DNA from: Bacteroidales bacterium | Lineage (GTDB): Bacteria > Bacteroidota > Bacteroidia > Bacteroidales > ML635J-15 | Length of the DNA: 5,596 bases | Assembly: GCA_028696755.1 (NCBI GenBank) | Contig: JAQVGK010000254.1 | Span: forward strand, 1-5,596 | Direction of reading: 5' to 3' | Shown here: piece after piece, positions 1 to 5,296 of the stretch | Numbering within the stretch: position 1 is the first letter of the stretch | Layout of the letters: each line of letters opens with the position of its first letter | Program-made: the position numbers and the translations under genes | The notes under the pieces: model-generated | Told to the model about the DNA's origin: nothing | What the model saw: only the letters and a program-made list of their open reading frames with translations | Database searches by the model: none

Positions 1-761
1 AGATGGTTTTTGTTCAAAGTCGCAAATCAGGCAAATTTCATATTGAGTTAGAGAATCAATATAACGCCGCACTTGATGAATTTGAGGATTTAATTAGAAA
101 GTACAAAAAGGAACTTCACCAAGATTGTGATTTTTCCTATATTATAAAAAATGGTAAGGTACACGAAGAGGTTGCTCATCAAGCCGAGGCATTTGACGAT
201 TCTATGATAATTTGCTCAACAAATGGAGAGTCGGGACTTACGGATTATATAATAGGAAGTAATGCATATCGCATTGTTCAGGAAACAGAGCGACCAGTAA
301 TTACAGTCACCTCAGAAAAATATTTAGGTGATGTAAAGAAAATCGTTATGCCAATTGATATTAGCAAAGAAACGCGCGAAAAAGTTCCGATGGTTGCACG
401 CATAGCAAAAGCATTTGGATCAGAAGTACACATAATTAAAGTAGCAAGTTCAACAAACGAGGGGATTCAGAATAAATTAAAAATGTATGCTTCTCAGATA
501 AAAAAGTTTTTTGACGAACAAGGAATAAAATATCAATCAACCTTATTAGTTGGAGACAACATTTCGGATTCGGCAATTGAGTATGCAAAAACAATTGATG
601 CAGATTTAATTGCAATTATGACTGAACAAACTACTTCTTTTGCAAATTTACTTCTTGGCTCTTATGCTTATCAGATGCTTAATACTTCGCCGATACCTGT
701 ATTGAGTGTAACACCGAAAGGTTTGTTCTTTACCCATGGTATGAGAACTACTGGTGGATGA
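1..761 (+). CDS. Universal stress protein, two UspA domains, 5'-truncated by the window edge
   Basis: This is the C-terminal 252 residues of a cytoplasmic tandem universal stress protein; the reading frame is open from base 3. The first UspA domain is incomplete: its opening strand and helix, about 45 residues in the family, are missing, so the ATG at base 3 is probably an internal methionine. What remains of domain 1 (about residues 1-103) ends in the nucleotide-loop pattern G75-x2-G78-x6-G85-S86 followed by the strand PVITV. Domain 2 (about 111-236) starts with VKKIVMPIDIS and ends with LLLGS (216-220) and PVLSV. It has lost the G-x2-G half of the loop, so only domain 1 looks able to bind ATP in the classical way. 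Usp proteins are generally induced by starvation or stress; the ligand here is unknown. The gene ends with tandem stops, TGA then TAA (759-764), and a terminator. Confidence 0.9.
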   Translation, partial: MVFVQSRKSGKFHIELENQYNAALDEFEDLIRKYKKELHQDCDFSYIIKNGKVHEEVAHQAEAFDDSMIICSTNGESGLTDYIIGSNAYRIVQETERPVITVTSEKYLGDVKKIVMPIDISKETREKVPMVARIAKAFGSEVHIIKVASSTNEGIQNKLKMYASQIKKFFDEQGIKYQSTLLVGDNISDSAIEYAKTIDADLIAIMTEQTTSFANLLLGSYAYQMLNTSPIPVLSVTPKGLFFTHGMRTTGG

Positions 762-780
762 TAATCCCTACATAATGGGC

Positions 781-812
781 AGGAGCGGTTTTTATAGCCG
801 CTCTTTTTTTTT
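781..812 (+). terminator. Intrinsic terminator after the universal stress protein gene
   Basis: A perfect 6-bp stem, GAGCGG (783-788) with CCGCTC (798-803), encloses a 9-base A/T-rich loop and is followed by nine T residues (804-812). The outer A781-T805 and G782-T804 pairs can extend the stem. It lies 20 bases after the stop and should separate the stress gene from the downstream operon. Confidence 0.9.
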
Positions 813-842
813 GAAATCACATTTCTTTTTTTACTACTTTTG
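810..842 (+). promoter_or_regulatory. Bacteroidota-type promoter for the lipoprotein-glycosyltransferase-protease operon
   Basis: A -33 TTTG (810-813) and a -7 TACTTTTG (835-842, matching TAnnTTTG) are separated by 21 bases, which fits the consensus spacing known for the Bacteroidota primary sigma factor. The predicted start lies near 848-850, giving a leader of under 20 bases. The -33 element overlaps the last T residues of the preceding terminator. No Shine-Dalgarno site is visible before the ATG at 866; the leader is A/T-rich, which is usual in this phylum. Confidence 0.8.
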
Positions 843-865
843 CATAAGTAATAAATTTTAATAAA

Positions 866-1387
866 ATGAAAAAAGCATTTCCAGTATTAATTATTTCAGT
901 GTTGATTATCACAGTGTTTTCGTGTAAAAACAAAACGGAAGACAAGAAGGTTGAAGACAAACCAGCTCAGAACCTTACCGAATTAACAACTAAGTATTCG
1001 GAGATGAAGTTTGCGAATTGTGATGAATTTTTAGCAGCAGGTGATGAGATAATAGATGTTTACATTAAAACTGTTGATAAAGCATATAACGGTGATGCAC
1101 AAGCAAAAGTAGATCTTGAAGAATTCGAGATTTTCATGGCCGGTTTTGACGAAAAAGCTGAAAAATTCTCGGAAGAATGTCCAGAGAAATTTGATGATTG
1201 GGCTTTAAAAACTGATCAAAGAGTGGCCGCAGTTACCGATAAACTTGTAAAGATATTCTACAACGAATACGAAGGTTTGCAATGGGATGAAGAACTTGAC
1301 AAAGAACTTGAAAAACAGATGGATGAGCTAAACGAAGATTTAAAAAAAGTTGCAGATGAAGAAAACAAGTTGAATTCGCAAAATTAA
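866..1387 (+). CDS. Small acidic helical lipoprotein, unknown function
   Basis: This 173-residue protein has a lipoprotein signal peptide: basic MKK, a hydrophobic stretch (about 5-18) and the lipobox VFSC with the lipidated cysteine at position 20. The mature part begins with a charged Lys/Glu/Asp-rich linker (21-36). A mostly helical, strongly acidic domain follows, with two cysteines at 52 (in NCDEFL) and 105 (in EECPEKF) that could form a disulfide in the periplasm. The last 35 residues (about 139-173) are nearly all charged with spaced Leu and Val, suggesting an amphipathic helix or coiled coil. I do not recognise a named family. It is the first gene of an operon and its stop overlaps the next start by one base (TAATG). 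It presumably sits on the periplasmic face of the inner or outer membrane; no clear surface-export signal follows the cysteine. Confidence 0.85.
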   Translation: MKKAFPVLIISVLIITVFSCKNKTEDKKVEDKPAQNLTELTTKYSEMKFANCDEFLAAGDEIIDVYIKTVDKAYNGDAQAKVDLEEFEIFMAGFDEKAEKFSEECPEKFDDWALKTDQRVAAVTDKLVKIFYNEYEGLQWDEELDKELEKQMDELNEDLKKVADEENKLNSQN

Positions 1388-2292
1388 TGTCCGAATTCAA
1401 CATTTGCATACCAGTTTTAAACTACGATGTTTCCACATTGGTTTCATCCCTATATTCTCAAATAAAAAAAACAAATTCAGCTTTTAGGATTATAGTTTTT
1501 GAAGATGGGTCTGATAAGACTGCCATCGAAAAAAATGCAAAACTGATAGAACGCTTTGGCATTGTACATTTAATCTCAGACAAAAACATTGGTCGTAGTG
1601 CAGCACGAAATTTTCTTGCAGATAGTGCTGGTAGTGGGAAAATCATTTTTTTAGATTGCGATTCTGCATTACCTGATGATGACTTTATTAGTCGTTATAT
1701 TTCTAATGCCGACAAAGATGTAGTTTGTGGTGGGACAATATATCTACCAGAACAAAAAACTTTAAGTGGTTCGTTAAGATACAAATATGGCATCTCGCGC
1801 GAGATGAAAACTGCCGAGCTCAGAAATAGAAACTCAAACGCAGCATTTGCAACTAATAACTTTATGATTTCTTACGAAATTTTTAAACAAGTTAGATTTA
1901 GAGAATTTCTAAAAGAATACGGACACGAAGACAGTTTGTTTGGTTATGAGTTAAAAGCAAATGGAATAAGAATTTCTCATATTGATAATCCTGTAATTCA
2001 CGAAGGTATTGAGTCAAATTCTGTTTTTCTCTCAAAGACACTTTCTGGGTTAAAGAATCTAAAACTAATAGAACAATCCCAGATTACAGGCAAAGAATTT
2101 ACAAATGATGTTAAGATTGTAAAGACATATCATAAATTGAGAAAGACTGGCCTAGACTTTTTTGTAAAATTGTTTTTCAATGTATTCAAAAACATAATCG
2201 AAAAACATTTGTTAATTTCCAAAAATCCAAAGCTGTTACTTTTCGATTTATATAAAATTGGCTATTATTGTAAAATTAAAAAGTTAAAGTGA
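1387..2292 (+). CDS. Family 2 glycosyltransferase (GT-A fold)
   Basis: This 301-residue protein has the landmarks of a GT2 inverting glycosyltransferase, which moves a sugar from a nucleotide-sugar donor to an acceptor. The N-terminal strand FNICIPVLNYD is followed by the nucleotide-binding acidic site EDGS (39-42) and the typical NIGRSAARN helix start (68-75). The metal-binding D-x-D motif is DCD (90-92), after the strand KIIFL. The probable catalytic base lies in GHED (179-182), and H205 in IHEG is placed like the late His seen in many GT2 enzymes. The C-terminal part (about 240-301) is basic with hydrophobic stretches (such as 257-270) and may attach peripherally to the cytoplasmic membrane; I see no clear transmembrane helix. 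The acceptor and sugar cannot be read from the sequence; an envelope glycan is likely. It overlaps both neighbours by one base, so translational coupling is likely. Confidence 0.9.
   Translation: MSEFNICIPVLNYDVSTLVSSLYSQIKKTNSAFRIIVFEDGSDKTAIEKNAKLIERFGIVHLISDKNIGRSAARNFLADSAGSGKIIFLDCDSALPDDDFISRYISNADKDVVCGGTIYLPEQKTLSGSLRYKYGISREMKTAELRNRNSNAAFATNNFMISYEIFKQVRFREFLKEYGHEDSLFGYELKANGIRISHIDNPVIHEGIESNSVFLSKTLSGLKNLKLIEQSQITGKEFTNDVKIVKTYHKLRKTGLDFFVKLFFNVFKNIIEKHLLISKNPKLLLFDLYKIGYYCKIKKLK
1791..1806. other. 16-base perfect palindrome inside the glycosyltransferase gene
   Basis: CATCTCGC is followed immediately by its reverse complement GCGAGATG, within codons for G-I-S-R-E-M. It is GC-rich in an AT-rich gene. 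It could be a protein-binding site, a short RNA hairpin or chance; no function is claimed. Confidence 0.4.
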
Positions 2293-3113
2293 TGAAACGT
2301 AAAGGAATAATTACACTTGCAACTGTTCTGATACTCACTGGGACATTAATAGTTCTTAACAACTGCTCGACAATTCCTCTAATTGGACGCAAACAACTTA
2401 CGCTTATTCCCGAATCTCAACTTGTGAGCATGGGAGTAACAAGTTACAGAGGATTTTTAGACACCATGCCATTATCGAAAGATGCAAAAAATTCGGCTTT
2501 ACTTAACGAAGTTGGTAATGATATATCGAAAGCAGTTGAGCTTTATCTAAAAGAGAACGGAATGGAAAAGCGATTAAAAGATTTTGATTGGGAATTTGCA
2601 TTGGTCGAATCGTCCGTTCCAAATGCATGGTGTATGCCAGGAGGAAAAATATGTTTCTACACAGGAATATTACCATATACCAAGAATGCCGATGGGATGG
2701 CAGTTGTTATGGGCCATGAGATAGCTCATGCGGTAGCTCGTCATGGTAACGAGCGAATGACGCAGCAATTGTTGGCTGCTGCTGGCGGAATGGCTCTTGG
2801 GGAGTTTATGAAAGCAAAGCCAGCAGAAACACAGGCAATTTTTATGAATGTTTTCAGTGTTGGTGCTTCTGTAGGAATTCTTTTACCATATTCACGTAAA
2901 CATGAGTACGAAGCTGATAGATTAGGTTTAATTTTTATGGCAATGGCAGGTTATAATCCCGAAGAAGCTGTAGAATTCTGGACAAGAATGTCGGAAATGG
3001 AAGGCTCTCGCCCGCCTGAATTTCTTAGCACACATCCATCAGATGTCAAAAGAATTGCAAACATGAAAAAATGTTTACCAGAAGCTATGACATATTACAA
3101 TAAATACAAATAA
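2292..3113 (+). CDS. M48 family zinc metalloprotease, probable lipoprotein (LoiP/YcaL/BepA-type domain)
   Basis: This 273-residue protein is a periplasmic, membrane-attached zinc endopeptidase. An N-terminal hydrophobic segment (about 5-22) ends at LNNC with Cys25. The Asn at -1 is atypical for a lipobox, but the following STIPLIGRKQL context is usual for M48 lipoproteins of this phylum. The active site is HEIAH (142-146): two zinc-binding His and the catalytic Glu. The third zinc ligand is expected at E205 in EYEAD, with D209 supporting it. The upstream strand NAWCMPGGKICFYTG (about 111-125) and the late STHPSDVKRI (246-255) match the conserved M48 blocks, so the domain is complete. Relatives act in outer-membrane protein quality control. 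I chose ATG 2292 over an in-frame GTG at 2289, because it gives the same one-base overlap (TGATG) as the previous junction; the GTG would add one Met. Confidence 0.92.
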   Translation: MKRKGIITLATVLILTGTLIVLNNCSTIPLIGRKQLTLIPESQLVSMGVTSYRGFLDTMPLSKDAKNSALLNEVGNDISKAVELYLKENGMEKRLKDFDWEFALVESSVPNAWCMPGGKICFYTGILPYTKNADGMAVVMGHEIAHAVARHGNERMTQQLLAAAGGMALGEFMKAKPAETQAIFMNVFSVGASVGILLPYSRKHEYEADRLGLIFMAMAGYNPEEAVEFWTRMSEMEGSRPPEFLSTHPSDVKRIANMKKCLPEAMTYYNKYK

Positions 3114-3119
3114 ATATTT

Positions 3120-3127
3120 TAACTTTG
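3120..3127 (+). promoter_or_regulatory. Probable -7 element before the dihydroorotate dehydrogenase-like gene
   Basis: TAACTTTG matches TAnnTTTG exactly and lies 25 bases before the ATG at 3153, only 6 bases after the protease stop. No TTTG or TTG is visible at the expected -33 distance, so it may be weak or need an activator. It would give this gene transcription independent of the upstream operon. Confidence 0.6.
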
Positions 3128-3152
3128 GAGCAAAATTGTTAAATCAATAATT

Positions 3153-4133
3153 ATGGAAAACCTAAAAACCACTTATCTCGGATTAGAACTAAATAGCCCA
3201 TTGATTCTGAGCAGTTCTGGACTTAGTAAAAAAACTGATAATTTAAAAACCGCAGAAGCAAATGGCGCTGGTGCTATTGTTTTAAAATCGCTTTTCGAGG
3301 AGCAAATCACTTTCGAAAGTAATAAAGCGATTGTTGACAGCATCGACTATCCAGAAGCTGTTGATTATATTAAAAACTATTCGAGACACAATTCACTTAA
3401 CGAATATCTCGAACTAATTAAAAATGCAAAGAAAGCAGTTAGCATTCCTATTATTGCAAGCATTAATTGCACTACTGATATGGAATGGGGAGGTTTTGCA
3501 GCAGAAATAGAAAAAGCAGGAGCTGATGCTATTGAATTAAATATGAATATTTTTCCGTTTAATCCTGATTTAAGCGCAGCAGAAATCGAACAAAAATATT
3601 TTAACATCGTTGAGCAAGTTAAAGCAAACACTAAATTACCAATTGCAATAAAGATTGGTAAAAACTTCACAAGTTTGCCTAATTTCATTAAACAAATGAC
3701 TTTCCGCGGAATAAATACTTTCGTTTTGTTTAACAGATTTTACGAACCAGTTATCGACATTGATAAGATGGAAATGACTTCATCATCAGTATTAAGTTAC
3801 GAAAACGATGTAAAACAATCATTGCGTTGGGTGGCAATAATAAAAGGTCTATTCCCAGATGTTGAGATTTCTGCATCAACAGGAATTCATTCTGCTAACG
3901 GAGCAATTCAGCAAATCTTAGCAGGCGCAAGTACTGTTCAACTTTGTTCGGTTCTTTATAAAAAAGGCGTAAAAGAATTTGGATCAATAAACAACGAGAT
4001 TTCTGCATGGATGAAGAAAAACAATTTTGCTTCGGTTAATGATTTTAGAGCTAAACTATCTTATGCAAACATCAAAGATCCGCAGGTTTACGAAAGATTC
4101 CAGTTTATTAAACACTTTACTACGATTGAGTAG
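3153..4133 (+). CDS. Dihydroorotate dehydrogenase-like flavoprotein (TIM barrel)
   Basis: This 326-residue cytoplasmic protein belongs to the dihydroorotate dehydrogenase-like group common in Bacteroidota, not to PyrD proper. The N-terminal TTYLGLELNSPLILSSSGLS and the block VLKSLFEEQI (43-52, with a Lys at the FMN-contact position) are typical. So are LFNRFYEPVIDID (192-204) and the C-terminal phosphate-binding block SASTGIHSANG (240-250) with AGASTVQLCSVLYKKG (257-272). Family knowledge predicts FMN binding. The loop that in true class 1 enzymes carries the catalytic Cys or Ser (N-x-S-C-P-N type) reads ELNMNIFPFNPDL here (128-140) and has neither residue, so dihydroorotate oxidation should not be assumed. 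Automatic annotation as pyrD would be an over-call. The start is ATG 3153, 39 bases after the protease gene and without a visible Shine-Dalgarno site. The gene ends at TAG 4131-4133, next to repeat-rich DNA. Confidence 0.88.
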   Translation: MENLKTTYLGLELNSPLILSSSGLSKKTDNLKTAEANGAGAIVLKSLFEEQITFESNKAIVDSIDYPEAVDYIKNYSRHNSLNEYLELIKNAKKAVSIPIIASINCTTDMEWGGFAAEIEKAGADAIELNMNIFPFNPDLSAAEIEQKYFNIVEQVKANTKLPIAIKIGKNFTSLPNFIKQMTFRGINTFVLFNRFYEPVIDIDKMEMTSSSVLSYENDVKQSLRWVAIIKGLFPDVEISASTGIHSANGAIQQILAGASTVQLCSVLYKKGVKEFGSINNEISAWMKKNNFASVNDFRAKLSYANIKDPQVYERFQFIKHFTTIE

Positions 4134-4170
4134 TCGGTGGCTGAAATGCGAAGCTTGATTTTTAATTTGA

Positions 4171-4456
4171 CATTCTGAGTTTGTAAGCAGTAATCGGTGG
4201 TCGGTAATCGGTAATCGGTGGTCGGTAATCGGTAATCGGTAATCGGTAATCGGTAATCGGTAATCGGTGGTCGGTAATCGGTAATCGGTGGTCGGTAATC
4301 TGTAATCGGTGGTTAGTGCAAAATTCAACAGTAATATTTGGCATTGTAAAAATGTAATCGAAAATCGGTGATAAGTGCAAAATATACTTGCGTTAGACAT
4401 GCACCAATATCGACGTACCGACGCTACGCATACTGCTTACAAAAGCATTCAGAATG
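4171..4456. repeat. Imperfect inverted repeat bracketing the heptamer array
   Basis: The left arm is CATTCTGA (4171-4178) then TTTGTAAGCAGTA (4180-4192). On the opposite strand the right arm has the same two blocks: TTTGTAAGCAGTA complementary to 4431-4443 and CATTCTGA complementary to 4449-4456. The blocks are separated by one base on the left and five on the right, so the arms match over 21 bases with a 4-base indel. The left arm ends inside the first heptamer, tying the arms to the array. The structure resembles a small inverted-repeat element about 286 bases long without coding capacity. No target-site duplication is obvious at its edges. Confidence 0.7.
4191..4316. repeat. Tandem heptamer array, 18 units of two types
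   Basis: Eighteen units of exactly 7 bases lie head to tail. With A = TAATCGG and B = TGGTCGG, the order is A B A A B, then A six times, then B A A B A' A B'. A' is TAATCTG and B' is TGGTTAG. Much of the array follows a 21-base A-A-B super-unit. A pair of similar heptamers, TAGTCGG-TGGCTGA, lies at 4131-4144 and starts at the stop codon of the upstream gene. Short tandem heptamers of this general kind are known in intergenic DNA of cyanobacteria and other bacteria and expand or shrink by slippage. Confidence 0.95.
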
Positions 4457-4458
4457 CT
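4441..4458 (-). terminator. Possible terminator for amn
   Basis: On the minus strand AGCATT pairs with AATGCT (4444-4458, 6-bp stem, 3-base loop CTG) and is followed by a short T run (4441-4444, partly in the stem). It lies about 30 bases after the amn stop. The stem is AT-rich and the T run short, so it is weak. The hairpin is part of the right arm of the inverted repeat. Confidence 0.4.
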
Positions 4459-4488
4459 ATATCCTTGAACTAATAAAATTGCCGATTC

Positions 4489-5259
4489 TTAAAACTGCAA
4501 ATGCTTAACCGACGAGCCTCCTCGCTCAATAAGTCGCAACGATTCAACACCAATTTTAATGTGATCTTCAACATATTTTTCGGTAATAACTCTATCGCTT
4601 GCATCAGTTTTAACACCAGTCGAAATCATTGGTTGGTCGCTAACGAGTAGTAAAGCTCCAGAAGGAATTCCATTTGCAAATCCTACAATAAAAATTGTAG
4701 CAGTTTCCATGTCTATTGCCATGGCGCGGGTTTTCCGGAGATATTTTTTAAAACGTTCGTCGTATTCCCAAACTCTTTTGTTTGTTGTAAGAACTGTTCC
4801 TGTCCAATAATCACGTCCGAAATCTCGGATCGAAGTAGAAACAGCACGCTGCAACTGGAAAGCTGGCAATGCAGGGACTTCTGCTGGCAAGTAATCGTTA
4901 GATGTACCTTCGCTTCGGATTGCAGCAATTGGAAGTATTAAATCTCCTAACTTACTTTTTTCCTTTAGGCCACCACACTTGCCTAAAAACAAAACAGCTT
5001 TCGGTATAATAGCGCTCAATAAATCAACAACGGTTGCGGCATTAGGACTGCCCATACCAAAATTTATTATTGTGATATTTCCCGATGTGGCACTCGACAT
5101 ATTTTTATCAAGACCATCAACAGGAACCTTATTGTATTCAGCAAAAAGCTCTACATAAAGTTGGAAATTTGTAAGTAGTATGTATTCACCAAAGGTATCC
5201 AAAGCTTTACCTGTATATCTTGGCAACCAATTTTGTACAATTTCTTCTTTTGTCTTCAT
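4489..5259 (-). CDS. amn: AMP nucleosidase, short form
   Basis: This 256-residue cytoplasmic enzyme of the nucleoside phosphorylase I superfamily hydrolyses AMP to adenine and ribose 5-phosphate, linking purine salvage to adenylate control. Landmarks are NWLPRYTG (10-17), GMGSPNAA (68-75), GKCGGL (93-98) and the block GDLILP to NDYLP (105-125) with R115 and E117. Next come AIDMETATIF (181-190), the ribose-binding Met-Glu motif, and SDQPM (207-211) with the expected catalytic Asp208. It lacks the extra N-terminal domain of the roughly 480-residue E. coli Amn and matches the short form usual in Bacteroidota, so it is not truncated. The ATG (5257-5259, complement) follows an A-rich leader without a Shine-Dalgarno site. 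It is convergent to the dehydrogenase-like gene and appears monocistronic. Other purine nucleosidase activity cannot be excluded from sequence alone. Confidence 0.93.
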   Translation of the reverse strand: MKTKEEIVQNWLPRYTGKALDTFGEYILLTNFQLYVELFAEYNKVPVDGLDKNMSSATSGNITIINFGMGSPNAATVVDLLSAIIPKAVLFLGKCGGLKEKSKLGDLILPIAAIRSEGTSNDYLPAEVPALPAFQLQRAVSTSIRDFGRDYWTGTVLTTNKRVWEYDERFKKYLRKTRAMAIDMETATIFIVGFANGIPSGALLLVSDQPMISTGVKTDASDRVITEKYVEDHIKIGVESLRLIERGGSSVKHLQF

Positions 5260-5276
5260 GATTTATTTTTTTTTTG

Positions 5277-5284
5277 CAAAAATA
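5277..5284 (-). promoter_or_regulatory. Probable -7 promoter element of amn
   Basis: On the minus strand TATTTTTG matches TAnnTTTG and lies 17 bases before the start codon, predicting a leader of about 10 bases. No clear TTTG is seen at the expected -33 distance (about 5304-5309), where the palindromic repeat array already begins. Confidence 0.65.
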
Positions 5285-5296
5285 CAAAAAATCTGG

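Larger units (their letters stand above)
4134..4488. other. 355-base convergent intergenic region with a repeat element
   Basis: The gap lies between the 3' ends of the dehydrogenase-like gene and amn. It holds a heptamer array (4191-4316), flanking inverted arms (4171-4192 and 4431-4456), unique DNA between the array and right arm (4317-4430), and a hairpin at 4444-4458. The unique part includes an imperfect copy of the array end: 4362-4383 matches 4303-4324 with three mismatches. Long minus-strand reading frames across the array exist only because three heptamers make seven codons; their low-complexity translation (YRLPITD-like) is spurious. No terminator for the plus-strand gene is evident before the array. 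Confidence 0.8.

Noticed and set aside
1458..1646. Minus-strand open frame inside the glycosyltransferase gene
   Set aside because: It is a shadow frame of a gene with clear GT2 motifs and has no promoter or recognisable content.
2714..2729. Inverted repeat CATGAG/CTCATG in the protease gene
   Set aside because: It falls on the codons of the HEIAH active site and is explained by coding constraint; the stem is only 6 bp.
3377..3688. Minus-strand open frame inside the dehydrogenase-like gene
   Set aside because: It is antisense to conserved TIM-barrel coding sequence. Its hydrophobic translation reflects the complement of Glu/Lys/Asn-rich codons.
4131..4170. Terminator for the dehydrogenase-like gene
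   Set aside because: The only symmetry is AAGCTT without a loop and a 4-bp AAAT/ATTT pair before a T-rich stretch, too weak to call.
4056..4400. Minus-strand open frames over the heptamer array, giving YRLPITD-like repeats
   Set aside because: The open frames result from the heptamer period (21 bases = 7 codons). Two different minus-strand frames are open across the same array and no domain is visible. This type of low-complexity product is a known annotation artefact.
4713..4928. Alternative minus-strand frame inside amn
   Set aside because: It overlaps the conserved AMP nucleosidase frame and has no features of its own.
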